DNA of 52,953 nucleotides. Origin: Chlamydiota bacterium (lineage in GTDB: Bacteria; Chlamydiota; Chlamydiia; Chlamydiales; Rhabdochlamydiaceae). A model generated the notes under the pieces. It was given only the letters and a program-made list of their open reading frames with translations, was not told the DNA's origin and did no database searches. The stretch lies in contig JAUPVT010000036.1 of the NCBI GenBank assembly GCA_030916885.1, positions 1-52,953 of the forward strand, in the 5' to 3' direction. Positions 43,968 to 52,559 of the stretch are shown piece by piece (the first letter of the stretch is position 1; the number at the start of each line of letters is the position of its first letter). The position numbers and the translations under genes were made by a program.

Positions 43968-45311
43968 ATGAGCGTACTTAACATTTTAAGACCAGCTCCT
44001 TATGCTCCTGAAATTCAAGATCCCAATGAGGTTAAAGAACGCTATAAGTATTGGCGTTTTCGTATTTTTTACGGAATGTATATAGGTTATATATTTTACT
44101 ATTTTACCCGTAAGAGCCTTACATTTGCTATGCCAGCTATGATGCAACAATTAGGGTTGCAGATTAGCGATTTGGGTATTTTAACTAGTGTTTTGTCTAT
44201 TACCTATGGAATTAGTAAGTTCTTAAGTGGCGTTCTCGCCGATCGTTCTAATCCTAGATTTTTTATGGCTATCGGCTTGATTCTAACTGGTGTATTTAAT
44301 GTGTTATTTGGTCTTTCTTCATCTGTGTGGCTATTTGCTCTGCTTTGGGGATGTAATGGTTGGTTTCAAGGCTGGGGTTGGCCTCCTTGCGCTCGCTTAC
44401 TTACGCATTGGTATTCTCAAAAAGAGAGGGGAACTTGGTGGGGACTATGGAATACTTCGCATAGTGTAGGGGGAGCTCTTATTCCTCTTATTGCGGCTTT
44501 TTGTGCACAAAAGTGGGGTTGGCGTTATGCAATGTATGTGCCCGGGTTTACATGTATTGGAATTGGTTTGTTTTTAATTAATCGCTTAAGAGACACCCCT
44601 CAATCTTTAGGACTACCTGCTATTGAAAAATATAAAAATGATTACCCTTCTGCAAAATATCAAGAAGAAAGAGAGTTCTCTTCTAAGGAAATTTTACTGA
44701 AGTATGTGCTGAACAATAAGTATATTTGGGTTCTTGCCATTTCTTACTTTTTTGTTTATGTGATTCGTCAAGCTGTTAATGATTTTGGTGCGCTTTTTCT
44801 GATGAAAGCAAAAGGCTATTCTATGCTTAGCGCAAGTGGTAGCGTGTTTTGGTTTGAGGCTGGAGGGATTTTTGGTAGCTTAGTTGCTGGTTGGGCTTCC
44901 GATAAAGTCTTTCAGGGACGTCGTGGACCCATTAATGTACTATTTAGTCTAGCGGTGGTTTTAGCAATTGTAGGTTTGTATTGGGTTCCTCATGGTATGC
45001 TCTTTTTAGATTATTGGTTGATGTTTACCATTGGATTTTTAATTTTTGGTCCCCAAATGTTAATTGGGATGTCCGCTGCTGAATTGTCTCATAAAAAAGC
45101 CGCAGGAACCGCAACAGGGTTTGCTGGCTGGTGGGCCTATTTAGGAGCAGCCGCAGCAGGTTATCCAATTACCAAGGTAGTGGAAATTTGGGGTTGGCAG
45201 GGCTTTTTTGTTGTGCTAGGTTCTTGTGGTGTGATTGCTGCTATTTTGCTAGCTCCTTTATGGGGTATGAAAAGCACTCCTCATCCAGCTGTACAAGCTA
45301 CTGAAAAATAG
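43968..45311 (+). CDS. uhpC: Hexose phosphate antiporter UhpC-like (MFS, organophosphate:Pi)
   Basis: Inner-membrane antiporter bringing host glucose-6-phosphate in against phosphate. About 447 residues with 12 membrane segments. Family features: RFRIFYGMYIGYIFYYFTRK in the first helix, YGISKFLSGVLADRSNPR, WGCNGWFQGWGWPPCARLL, and the second-half FFVYVIRQAVNDFGALFLM. The frame opens at TTG 43962; ATG 43968 with AGGAG ten bases upstream is preferred. Synteny with CT544, which has been shown to carry glucose-6-phosphate. Feeds glycolysis, where pgk (2560-3759) acts. Confidence 0.95.
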   Translation: MSVLNILRPAPYAPEIQDPNEVKERYKYWRFRIFYGMYIGYIFYYFTRKSLTFAMPAMMQQLGLQISDLGILTSVLSITYGISKFLSGVLADRSNPRFFMAIGLILTGVFNVLFGLSSSVWLFALLWGCNGWFQGWGWPPCARLLTHWYSQKERGTWWGLWNTSHSVGGALIPLIAAFCAQKWGWRYAMYVPGFTCIGIGLFLINRLRDTPQSLGLPAIEKYKNDYPSAKYQEEREFSSKEILLKYVLNNKYIWVLAISYFFVYVIRQAVNDFGALFLMKAKGYSMLSASGSVFWFEAGGIFGSLVAGWASDKVFQGRRGPINVLFSLAVVLAIVGLYWVPHGMLFLDYWLMFTIGFLIFGPQMLIGMSAAELSHKKAAGTATGFAGWWAYLGAAAAGYPITKVVEIWGWQGFFVVLGSCGVIAAILLAPLWGMKSTPHPAVQATEK

Positions 45312-45325
45312 CCGAAAAAGGAGTT

Positions 45326-45347
45326 TAAGCCAACTTGCATTGGCTTA
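45326..45347 (+). terminator. Hairpin between uhpC and dnaE
   Basis: 8-bp perfect stem taagccaa / ttggctta with loop cttgca, 14 bp after the uhpC stop and 12 bp before dnaE. The following caaaatttt is a weak T tract. Could be an attenuating terminator, or a structure limiting dnaE translation since it covers the ribosome-site region. Confidence 0.45.
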
Positions 45348-45359
45348 CAAAATTTTAAG

Positions 45360-48300
45360 ATGAACTGGAACTCTCTTCATACGCATTCTCAATACTCTAT
45401 TTTAAATGCAACTGCTTCTATAGAAAGCTTAGTAGCAAAAGCTTCTGAAAATAAAATGGCAGCTTTAGCTTTGACTGACCAGAGTAATATGTACGGAGCT
45501 GTTGAATTCTTCAAAACATGCGTAAAAGAGAAGATCAAACCAATTATTGGCTGTGAGCTTTATGTAGCTCCTGAATCTCGTTTCGATAAAAAACGGTACC
45601 CAGGATTGCCTCACGGTTTTCCTATTATATTACTAGTTAAGGATAGTCAAGGGTATCAAAACCTTTGCAAATTAAGTTCTCTAGCTCATTTAGAAGGATT
45701 TTACTACACTCCTAGAATAGACCGAGATTTATTAGCAGAATGTGCTAAGGGCTTGATTTGTCTTTCTGGTCCGTCAAATGGGATTTTAGGTCACTATATT
45801 ATCCAAAAAGACGAAGAGAAAATCCATCAGGAAATTGCTTGGTTTCATAAAGTATTTGGTTCTGATTATTATTTTGAATTACAACGCCATCAAATGCGAG
45901 AGGAAGACATTCGCTCTGATGGCTTTGAAAAAGAAGGCTGGCTTCGTCAATTATATCTGGATAGCATAAATAAACAAAATACAGTTAACCAGAAATTGAT
46001 CACGCTTTCTTCTACACTACAAATTCCTTTAGTTGCTACCAATGACATTCATTATATTCATCGCGATGATTGGAATGCACATGAGATTTTAATGAATGTG
46101 CAGTCAGGGGAGCCGTGTGAAATCTGGGAAAAAGACTCATTTGGTACTTTTAAACAACGAGTCAAAAATCCAAAGAGGCAAGTAAAATATACACATGAGC
46201 TATATTTTAAAAGTGCAGGTCTTATGTGTTCTCTTTTCTCTGATATTCCTTCTGCTATAGAGGAAACACATAAGATCGCTGATAAATGCCATTTCTCCTT
46301 TGACTTCAAACTCAAGTATTATCCTGTTTTTACCCCTCCTCAGTTGGAAGGCTCTTCTTATACAGAAGAGATAAGACAAGAGAGCGTAGCAGTATTTTTG
46401 CGTCAATTGTGTAAGGAAGGCATTGTAAAAAGATATACGGACTCAAGACTAGCAAAGGTTTCTGAAAAATACCCAGGACGTGATCCCATAGAGGTGGTTA
46501 AAGAGCGCTTAGAGTATGAATTAAATATTATCCTATCTAAAGGGATGGCTGATTATCTTTTAATTGTTTGGGACTTTATTTCTTGGGCAAAGAAAAAATA
46601 CATTCCCGTAGGACCAGGGAGAGGTTCTGGAGCAGGATCGATTATTTTGTATTTAATTGAAGTTACTGATATCGAACCTCTAAGATTTGATTTGTTTTTT
46701 GAAAGATTTATTAATCCAGAGCGAGTTTCTTACCCTGATATTGATGTAGATATTTGCATGGATAGGCGCTCAGAGGTAATTGATTACACAGTTGGTAAAT
46801 ACGGAAAGGATAAAGTAGCACAAATTATCACTTTTGGCACAATGAAAGCTAAGATGGCTATTAAAGATGTCGGAAGAGTTTTAAGTATTCCTCTTACTAG
46901 AGTCAATGAGATTGCTAAGTTAATTCCTGAAGATCTAAATATGACTTTAAGTAAGGCTTTAGAAATAGATCCTGAGCTACGTAGAATTTATCAGGACGAT
47001 AAAGAAATCAAACAACTCATTGATATTGCCAAAACACTCGAAGGATCTGTGCGCAATACAGGGGTGCATGCGGCTGGAATCATTATTAGCGCAGATCCTC
47101 TTATGCAAAGAATTCCCTTATGTAGCGCTAAAGATTCTACCATGGCAATTACGCAATTTTCCATGAAACCTGTTGAGCAAGTAGGTATGCTTAAAATTGA
47201 TTTTCTTGGATTAAAGACGTTGACTTCTATTCAACATGCTGTTGATGCAATTAAACAAAAAGAACAAAAAAAAATTGATTGGGTAAACTTAAATTTAGAA
47301 AACGAAAAAACTTTTGCATTACTTAACCAAGGAAAAACAACTGGAATATTTCAATTAGAATCAGCTGGCATGCAAGATCTAGCACGTCAATTGCATATTG
47401 ATAAATTTGAAGAGATTATAGCAGTGGGCGCTTTATATCGCCCAGGACCTATGGAGATGATTCCTTCTTTCATTAACCGTAAGCATGGAAGAGAAAGCAT
47501 TGAAATAGATCATCTTTGGATGGAAGATATTCTTTCTGAAACCTATGGTATCATGGTTTATCAAGAGCAGGTTATGCAAATTGCCAGTCGTCTTGCTGGA
47601 TACTCATTAGGAGAAGGAGATGTTTTAAGGCGTGCAATGGGAAAAAAAGATAAAGAGGAGATGTTTAACCAACGAGAAAAGTTTCGTTTAGGAGCAATTA
47701 AAAATAGCTTAAGTGAAGAAATTGCTATGCGGGTTTTTGATAAAATTGAAAAATTTGCTTCCTATGGGTTTAATAAATCTCATGCAGCTGCCTATGGTTA
47801 TTTAAGTTATGTAACAGCATATCTTAAAGCAAATTATCCTGGTGAATGGATGGCAGCACTCATGACATCTGATTCCGATGATCTCTCTAAAGTGACTAAA
47901 CATATACGAGAATCGCAAAAGATGAGCATTGCTATCCTGCCACCTGATATTAATGAATCAGGTAAACAATTCTTATCTACCGAAAAAGGAATCCGTTTTG
48001 CTATGGGAGCCATTAAAGGTGTAGGAGAAGGAGTTGTCGATGTTGTTTTACAAGAGAGGTCAAAAGGCAATTACAAGTCTTTATTCGATTTTATTCAGCG
48101 TATTGATACAGGTAAAGTTGGTAAAAAAGTGATGGAGAGCTTAGTTGAAGCTGGTTGTTTTGATTTTACAAAATTCAATAGAGCCGCTTTGCTAGCAAGC
48201 GTTGATCCTATGTTTAACGCTGCTTCCAAAGGGCAGAAAGAAGCGGCAAAGGGGATTATGAGCCTTTTTGATCTTCTAGATGACTCTTCTCTTGATTTCA

Positions 48301-49070
48301 CACAAGTATCACAAGGAGTAGAAGAGTTGCCTCGGCAAGTGATTTTACGAAGAGAATATGAACTTTTAGGTGTTTATTTACATGAGCATCCTTTAGATGA
48401 ATATCGTGCTCTATTACCAAAGCTTTCCTGTATTTCTCTAGCTGAATTAGCAGAGCTTTCTAAAGATGGACCTTGTCGAATTGCCTGTATTATAGAAGGG
48501 GTTGTTATTAAGATCTCTGCAAAAAACCAGCGCAAATTTGCTATTCTTAAAATTAGTGATAATGAAGAGCGTTTTGAATTGCCTATTTGGTCAGATCTTT
48601 ATGAGAAAAAAGCTGCTCTTATGGTAGAAAATCAGTTATTGTATGCCATTGTTCATAAAGAAACCACAGAAGGGCAAATTCGTTTACAGTGTCGCTGGCT
48701 AGATGATTTAACACTTGTGGATGAAGCAATGATTCAAGCATGTGATTTAGCTTATGCGCAAGCAAAACAATTTAAACCTTTAAAATTTCGCGAAAAAAAC
48801 AAGAATTCTTCTGCAGAAAAGAAACAAAAAACTATGAAAAAATTAAAAATTTTTATCGATTCTAATCGAGCTCATTTAAGTCATATCTTGTCTCTTAAAA
48901 TCGCTTTTCGCTCTCATTCAGGTAATAGTCCTATCGAAATTTTATTTACAAAAGAGAGTAAATATCTGGGGGTATTATTGATAGAGCAAAATTGGGGGGT
49001 AGAGCAATGCTTAGATTTAGAAAATAAAATCCGTTCTATCAACTGTATTGATCAAATAAAATGGGAATAA
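45360..49070 (+). CDS. dnaE: DNA polymerase III alpha subunit
   Basis: Replicative polymerase catalytic subunit, 1236 residues. N-terminal PHP domain (SLHTHSQYS with H7 and H9), polymerase palm with GPGRGSGAGS and the catalytic PDIDVDICMDRR, NTGVHAAGIII, the ALYRPGPMEMIPSFINRKHG fingers region, ASYGFNKSHAAAYGYLSY, a helix-hairpin-helix segment, and a C-terminal OB domain (RIACIIEGVVIKIS). No intein or frameshift. ATG 45360. Synteny with CT545. The dnaQ-like gene at 3776 may provide its proofreading activity. Confidence 0.97.
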   Translation: MNWNSLHTHSQYSILNATASIESLVAKASENKMAALALTDQSNMYGAVEFFKTCVKEKIKPIIGCELYVAPESRFDKKRYPGLPHGFPIILLVKDSQGYQNLCKLSSLAHLEGFYYTPRIDRDLLAECAKGLICLSGPSNGILGHYIIQKDEEKIHQEIAWFHKVFGSDYYFELQRHQMREEDIRSDGFEKEGWLRQLYLDSINKQNTVNQKLITLSSTLQIPLVATNDIHYIHRDDWNAHEILMNVQSGEPCEIWEKDSFGTFKQRVKNPKRQVKYTHELYFKSAGLMCSLFSDIPSAIEETHKIADKCHFSFDFKLKYYPVFTPPQLEGSSYTEEIRQESVAVFLRQLCKEGIVKRYTDSRLAKVSEKYPGRDPIEVVKERLEYELNIILSKGMADYLLIVWDFISWAKKKYIPVGPGRGSGAGSIILYLIEVTDIEPLRFDLFFERFINPERVSYPDIDVDICMDRRSEVIDYTVGKYGKDKVAQIITFGTMKAKMAIKDVGRVLSIPLTRVNEIAKLIPEDLNMTLSKALEIDPELRRIYQDDKEIKQLIDIAKTLEGSVRNTGVHAAGIIISADPLMQRIPLCSAKDSTMAITQFSMKPVEQVGMLKIDFLGLKTLTSIQHAVDAIKQKEQKKIDWVNLNLENEKTFALLNQGKTTGIFQLESAGMQDLARQLHIDKFEEIIAVGALYRPGPMEMIPSFINRKHGRESIEIDHLWMEDILSETYGIMVYQEQVMQIASRLAGYSLGEGDVLRRAMGKKDKEEMFNQREKFRLGAIKNSLSEEIAMRVFDKIEKFASYGFNKSHAAAYGYLSYVTAYLKANYPGEWMAALMTSDSDDLSKVTKHIRESQKMSIAILPPDINESGKQFLSTEKGIRFAMGAIKGVGEGVVDVVLQERSKGNYKSLFDFIQRIDTGKVGKKVMESLVEAGCFDFTKFNRAALLASVDPMFNAASKGQKEAAKGIMSLFDLLDDSSLDFTQVSQGVEELPRQVILRREYELLGVYLHEHPLDEYRALLPKLSCISLAELAELSKDGPCRIACIIEGVVIKISAKNQRKFAILKISDNEERFELPIWSDLYEKKAALMVENQLLYAIVHKETTEGQIRLQCRWLDDLTLVDEAMIQACDLAYAQAKQFKPLKFREKNKNSSAEKKQKTMKKLKIFIDSNRAHLSHILSLKIAFRSHSGNSPIEILFTKESKYLGVLLIEQNWGVEQCLDLENKIRSINCIDQIKWE

Positions 49071-49139
49071 GACAATTGCTTTGAAACTCTATCATCGATT
49101 AAGATTTAGATCAGAATTTTCAAAATTTACGGAATATCC

Positions 49140-50078
49140 ATGAAAAAAATCTATTACCTGCTTTTTCCTGTTTGTTTACTATCATCACTCTATGCCCGAG
49201 AAAATACTCGTTTTGAGCAGCATCAAAGAGAGATCCTATCTGTTCAAGAGTGTTATAGTTTAGTGTTAGAAAGCTATCAAAATAAAAATTGGAATAAAGT
49301 CATAGAACAAGCTTTCCTGCTTCTTGAAGAATATCCTACAACAGCCTTTGCACAAGATGTGCTTTTTTATCTAGCTGTTAGCTATTTTGAATTAGAGGAA
49401 TATGAAAAAGCTAATGAGTATTTTTCTAGTTATTTAAAAAAACAAATGACTCCTAAGTTCTTTGAAGAAGCTTTCATGTATAAATTTAAAATCGCAGAAA
49501 AATACCGGACAGGTACAAAAAAAGCAATATTTGGATTAAAATGGGTACCAGCAAGGCAAGAAGCTTTAGGTATTTATGAAGAGTTAATTTCTACTCTTCC
49601 TAATCATGAACTTACCGCACAATCTCTATTTGCAAAGGCAGAATTGCTTGCTAGAGGAAAAGAATATGAGGAAAGCATTGAAACCTATCAAAGGTTAATA
49701 CAACAGTTCCCTAAGCATTTTTTAGCTATTAGAAGCTATGTAGAAATTGGACGAGTCTATCTTATCCAGTCGCAAAAAGAGTATGCAAATCAAGATTTTT
49801 TAGAATTAGCTACCATTAACCTACATAGAATTTCTGCTAGTTTTCCAAGTGATGAAGCCATTCATGAGGTAGAAGATATGCTTTTGAGTATGCAAGAGGT
49901 ATATGCTAAAGATCTTTATGAGATTGCTCTTTTCTATCATCGTAAAAACAAGCCCAATGCTGCCTATTTGTATTATAAGCGCATTTTAACGACTTATCCA
50001 GCTACGCTTATAGCAAAAAAAGCAGAAAAAAAGATGGCTGATTTACATCTAAGTTCAGAAGAAGAGAACCATGCATAA
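49140..50078 (+). CDS. BamD-like TPR outer membrane assembly protein
   Basis: 312 residues. Signal peptide (MKKIYYLLFPVCLLSSLYA), then tetratricopeptide-like repeats: residues 45-95 (NWNKVIEQAFLLLEEYPTTA, DVLFYLAVSYFELEEYEKAN), 150-200 (IYEELISTLPNHELTAQSLF, YEESIETYQRLIQQFPKHFL) and 265-300 (YYKRILTTYPATLIAKKAEK). The LLEEYPxxxxAxDxLFYLAxSY pattern is that of BamD/YfiO, the outer-membrane beta-barrel assembly lipoprotein, but no lipobox is visible, unlike classical BamD. It overlaps the LptE-like gene by 8 bp. By position it matches CT546/CT547 of C. trachomatis. Role inferred from repeats and partner. Confidence 0.7.
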   Translation: MKKIYYLLFPVCLLSSLYARENTRFEQHQREILSVQECYSLVLESYQNKNWNKVIEQAFLLLEEYPTTAFAQDVLFYLAVSYFELEEYEKANEYFSSYLKKQMTPKFFEEAFMYKFKIAEKYRTGTKKAIFGLKWVPARQEALGIYEELISTLPNHELTAQSLFAKAELLARGKEYEESIETYQRLIQQFPKHFLAIRSYVEIGRVYLIQSQKEYANQDFLELATINLHRISASFPSDEAIHEVEDMLLSMQEVYAKDLYEIALFYHRKNKPNAAYLYYKRILTTYPATLIAKKAEKKMADLHLSSEEENHA

Positions 50079-50664
50079 ACTCTATTTCTTTTTGCTTTTA
50101 TGCTTAGGATGTAAATATCAATTTGAAACAGCTTCTGATGATCAAATTTTAGTCTGTGTTCCTTATATTAAAGGAGATATACAATGTCAGTTAAATCGAG
50201 CTCTTATACGTGAGATCAGTACCTGTGATGGGTTTAATTATTGTTATGATTCTTCCTATTTATTACATGTTACTATTCTCGCAGATAAAGATGAGCCCAT
50301 TGGATATCGGTATGATCGAAATCCCAATAACCAAACTCTGCGAAAAAACATTGTTAGTGTAGAGAACCGTAGACTTATTACAGCAGAGGTAGAACTTATT
50401 GACAAAGAGTCAAATTGTGTAATAATTGGTCCTTTTCGAGTAAAAGCAAATGCTGATTTTGATTGCATTAATTCTGATTCTCTTAGAGATGTAGCCGTTG
50501 TCCTTCCCTTTCAAAAGCCACAGCGAATGATTGACTTTTCTCTAGGACAGCTCGATTCTGTAGAAGGAGCTCATGGTGATAGTGCTTCAGTGGTGTATCA
50601 AGCATTAGCCAGAAAAATTGTGGAAGGATTACTTACTCAAAAATGGCAGATTAGGGAGATGTGA
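50071..50664 (+). CDS. LptE-like outer membrane lipoprotein
   Basis: 197 residues. Lipoprotein leader LLLCLGCKYQFE with cysteine 14 as likely lipidated residue. The rest has alternating strands and helices: VPYIKGDIQCQLNRALIREI, YLLHVTILADKDEPIGYRYD, NRRLITAEVELIDKESNCVI and a C-terminal helix ARKIVEGLLTQKW, the layout of LptE, the plug of the LptD lipopolysaccharide export barrel (compare the R-x-L-x-x-x-x-x-x-L-x-x-x, E-x-x-L/A-x-x-x-L patterns). Identification is by architecture and by matching CT548's place. Co-translated with the BamD-like gene; both would work in the outer membrane. Its end overlaps convergent speE by 14 bp. Confidence 0.6.
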   Translation: MHKLYFFLLLCLGCKYQFETASDDQILVCVPYIKGDIQCQLNRALIREISTCDGFNYCYDSSYLLHVTILADKDEPIGYRYDRNPNNQTLRKNIVSVENRRLITAEVELIDKESNCVIIGPFRVKANADFDCINSDSLRDVAVVLPFQKPQRMIDFSLGQLDSVEGAHGDSASVVYQALARKIVEGLLTQKWQIREM

Positions 50665-51523
50665 TATTTTGTAGAGAGTCTAAGATTTCTTGCATGGCTT
50701 TAGGTAAAATAAAAGATGCTTTATGCATACTTGGATGGTAATAAAAAGTGTGTATGGGGGTTTGAGCAAAACGTTGATTAAGCGTATCTAGAGTAAGGTT
50801 GCGATATTCTATATCAGAGGCAAACCCTAATGTCATATAACTTCCAATGTACGTTGGAACATTGGCTAAGTAAAAAGACACATCGCGAAAGAGAAGTTGT
50901 AGATGGGAAAATGTTGTTTGGTATTCTTTAGGTTGCATAAAGAAGTCTCCATTTTGCACTACAAGAATCCCTTTTTTTCTTAAGAGTTTTTTACAATATC
51001 CATAGTAAGTTTCTGTAAATAAGACTTTCGATGGTCCAATAGGATCATTGGAATCTGTAATAATTACATCATAAGCTTCTTGGCTATTTTTAACAAAATT
51101 TTCGCCATCATCGATAATCAGATGTAGTTTGGGATGTTCAAATACTCCTTGTGGAATTTCAGGAACATATTTTTTTGTTAGATCAATAGTAAAGGAGTCA
51201 ATTTCGACAAGGGTTACGGAGCGAATATTAGGATGTTTAAGCACTTCTCGTGCAACTCCTCCATCACCACCCCCAATAATAAGAACATCTTGTACATTTC
51301 CATGAGCAAATAAAGGGACATGTGTAATCATTTCATGATAAATAAATTCATCTTTAGTAGTAAATTGTACTGCTCCGTCAAGAGCCATTACTTTTCCAAA
51401 TTCTTTATTTTCAAAGATAAAGACATCTTGATAGGAGGATTTTCCTTTCCATAAAACCGTTTCAACCTTAAAACTTTGGCAATAAGTTGGATACAAAGTT
51501 TCATGAAACCATTGTTTAGTCAT
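50651..51523 (-). CDS. speE: Spermidine synthase
   Basis: Transfers the aminopropyl group of decarboxylated SAM to putrescine. 290 residues from ATG 51523 (MTKQWFHETLYPTY), which matches the usual start; an upstream ATG at 51547 would add eight residues inside speD. SAM-like site GGGDGGVAREVLKHP, VEIDSFTIDLTKKYVPE, catalytic DSNDPIGPSKVLFTETYY, QNGDFF, and IPTYIGS-type VPTYIGSYMTLGFAS. Overlaps the end of speD by 8 bp, so coupled. Not present in Chlamydiaceae as far as I recall. Confidence 0.94.
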   Translation of the reverse strand: MTKQWFHETLYPTYCQSFKVETVLWKGKSSYQDVFIFENKEFGKVMALDGAVQFTTKDEFIYHEMITHVPLFAHGNVQDVLIIGGGDGGVAREVLKHPNIRSVTLVEIDSFTIDLTKKYVPEIPQGVFEHPKLHLIIDDGENFVKNSQEAYDVIITDSNDPIGPSKVLFTETYYGYCKKLLRKKGILVVQNGDFFMQPKEYQTTFSHLQLLFRDVSFYLANVPTYIGSYMTLGFASDIEYRNLTLDTLNQRFAQTPIHTFYYHPSMHKASFILPKAMQEILDSLQNITSP

Positions 51524-51920
51524 TAAGAATACCCCGTATTTGTTCATTAAGTAAAATGTATTTAGGTTGAAAAATCCTCTTCAGAATAGGAAGACTTAAG
51601 AAAGGTTGACTATTACCACACATGAAAAGATCAATAGCTGCATATTTTTTCTCAGGCCAAGAATGAATACTCATATGTGATTCTGCTAAAATAGCAATGC
51701 CGCTAATGCCGCCACTTGGTTCAAATCGGTGTAGGTGTAAATCTAAAAGAGTAGCCGCACAAGCAGCAACACACTCATGTAAAGCATTTTTTATGATTTC
51801 AAGGTTATCTAGATGTACTGCTTCCCAAAGATCGATAATTAGATGGACTCCTGCATAACACATGCCATTTTTTTCAATAAAGTGATCTTTATTTAATGAA
51901 GATGATTCCTGAAAAGACAT
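51516..51920 (-). CDS. speD: S-adenosylmethionine decarboxylase proenzyme (SpeH/prokaryotic class)
   Basis: Makes decarboxylated SAM. 134 residues, the short prokaryotic form that cleaves itself to create a pyruvoyl group. Cleavage site in LAESHMSIHSWPEKKYA: the serine after HM is the expected pyruvoyl precursor and H-S-W-P-E follows as in the family. CAATLLDLHLHRFEPSGGIS precedes, and AAIDLFMCGN closes the active site. AAGGA seven bases before ATG 51920. First gene of the speD-speE operon. No speA/speB/speC here, so putrescine must come from elsewhere, possibly through the potD-like protein at 10616. Confidence 0.93.
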   Translation of the reverse strand: MSFQESSSLNKDHFIEKNGMCYAGVHLIIDLWEAVHLDNLEIIKNALHECVAACAATLLDLHLHRFEPSGGISGIAILAESHMSIHSWPEKKYAAIDLFMCGNSQPFLSLPILKRIFQPKYILLNEQIRGILND

Positions 51921-51978
51921 TCATAAATCCTTATAGGTTAAAAAAAAGCTAAAAAGTAAATTTTCTTTTAAATAAAAT

Positions 51979-51984
51979 ATTATA
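51979..51984 (-). promoter_or_regulatory. Extended -10 box of speD-speE
   Basis: TGCTATAAT on the minus strand (TATAAT 51984-51979), 58 bp before the speD start. No good -35 hexamer at 17 bp; GACTTT at 52007-52002 takes that place and lies within the palindrome. Confidence 0.6.
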
Positions 51985-52000
51985 GCAACTATATTTTTTC

Positions 52001-52018
52001 TAAAGTCTCAAGACTTTA
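52001..52018. promoter_or_regulatory. Palindrome over the -35 region of speD
   Basis: TAAAGTCTCAAGACTTTA: two perfect 8-bp arms with a 2-bp centre. It lies 16-34 bp upstream of the -10 box, where a repressor would block polymerase or an activator would replace the poor -35. Too short a loop and no T run for a terminator. Confidence 0.5.
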
Positions 52019-52074
52019 ATAGGAATAAGGGTAAGTGTTTGGAATTAGCTGCAACAAAAAGATTCAAAAAATAA

Positions 52075-52098
52075 CAAGAGGTGGGTTAACACCTCTTG
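52075..52098 (-). terminator. Rho-independent terminator of the gene at 52103
   Basis: 9-bp stem caagaggtg / cacctcttg with a six-base loop, 4 bp beyond the stop codon, followed on the minus strand by TTATTTTTTG. Typical intrinsic terminator for the leftward gene. Confidence 0.88.
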
Positions 52099-52102
52099 AT
52101 TT

Positions 52103-52537
52103 TTAAGATTTTTTGCCAATAGAAGAGATAACAGCTTCTGTATCTTGTACTTCTGTTAAAAAATGCTGTAGAATTTTTAAAATATATTTAGGTGTATTAT
52201 ACACGCCAGATGTAGTATATACTATCTCTAAGTGTGGTTTATTATGAGGTAGAAGGGCTATAAATGTTGTTGTAGTAGGAATTTCATTTACAATTTGTGG
52301 AACAATCCAAATGGCAAATTGCTCGTTAAATAACGTTACTTTATCAGGAGTTTCAATGATATGAAAATATTGATCAAGCTCGGCATCTTCATATGTATGA
52401 TCTAAATCATTGTGATTAAGCAGTCCAAGAGTATTTAATAGCTTAAGGTCTACATGGATAATTCCATCAGGGAGCCATTTAGGCAAATTTCTAATAAATT
52501 CCTCATAGGCTTCTTCTAGCGATAGCGGGTCAATCAT
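52103..52537 (-). CDS. Hypothetical acidic protein, 144 residues
   Basis: Not recognised. Acidic N-terminal half (SLEEAYEEFIRNLPKWLPDG, DLDHTYEDAELDQYFHI), then a strand-rich middle (DKVTLFNEQFAIWIVPQI, TTTTFIALLPHNKPHLEIVY) and a C-terminal helix (ILKILQHFLTEVQDTEAV). Size, acidity and alpha-beta-alpha order recall small type III secretion chaperones, but no motif proves it. AAGGAG lies 5 bp before ATG 52537, and it has its own promoter and terminator, so it is a single-gene unit. By position before the dacF-like gene it could be the CT550 counterpart; memory-based and unverified. Confidence 0.7.
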   Translation of the reverse strand: MIDPLSLEEAYEEFIRNLPKWLPDGIIHVDLKLLNTLGLLNHNDLDHTYEDAELDQYFHIIETPDKVTLFNEQFAIWIVPQIVNEIPTTTTFIALLPHNKPHLEIVYTTSGVYNTPKYILKILQHFLTEVQDTEAVISSIGKKS

Positions 52538-52559
52538 ACCTTCTCCTTACCGTCACCTT

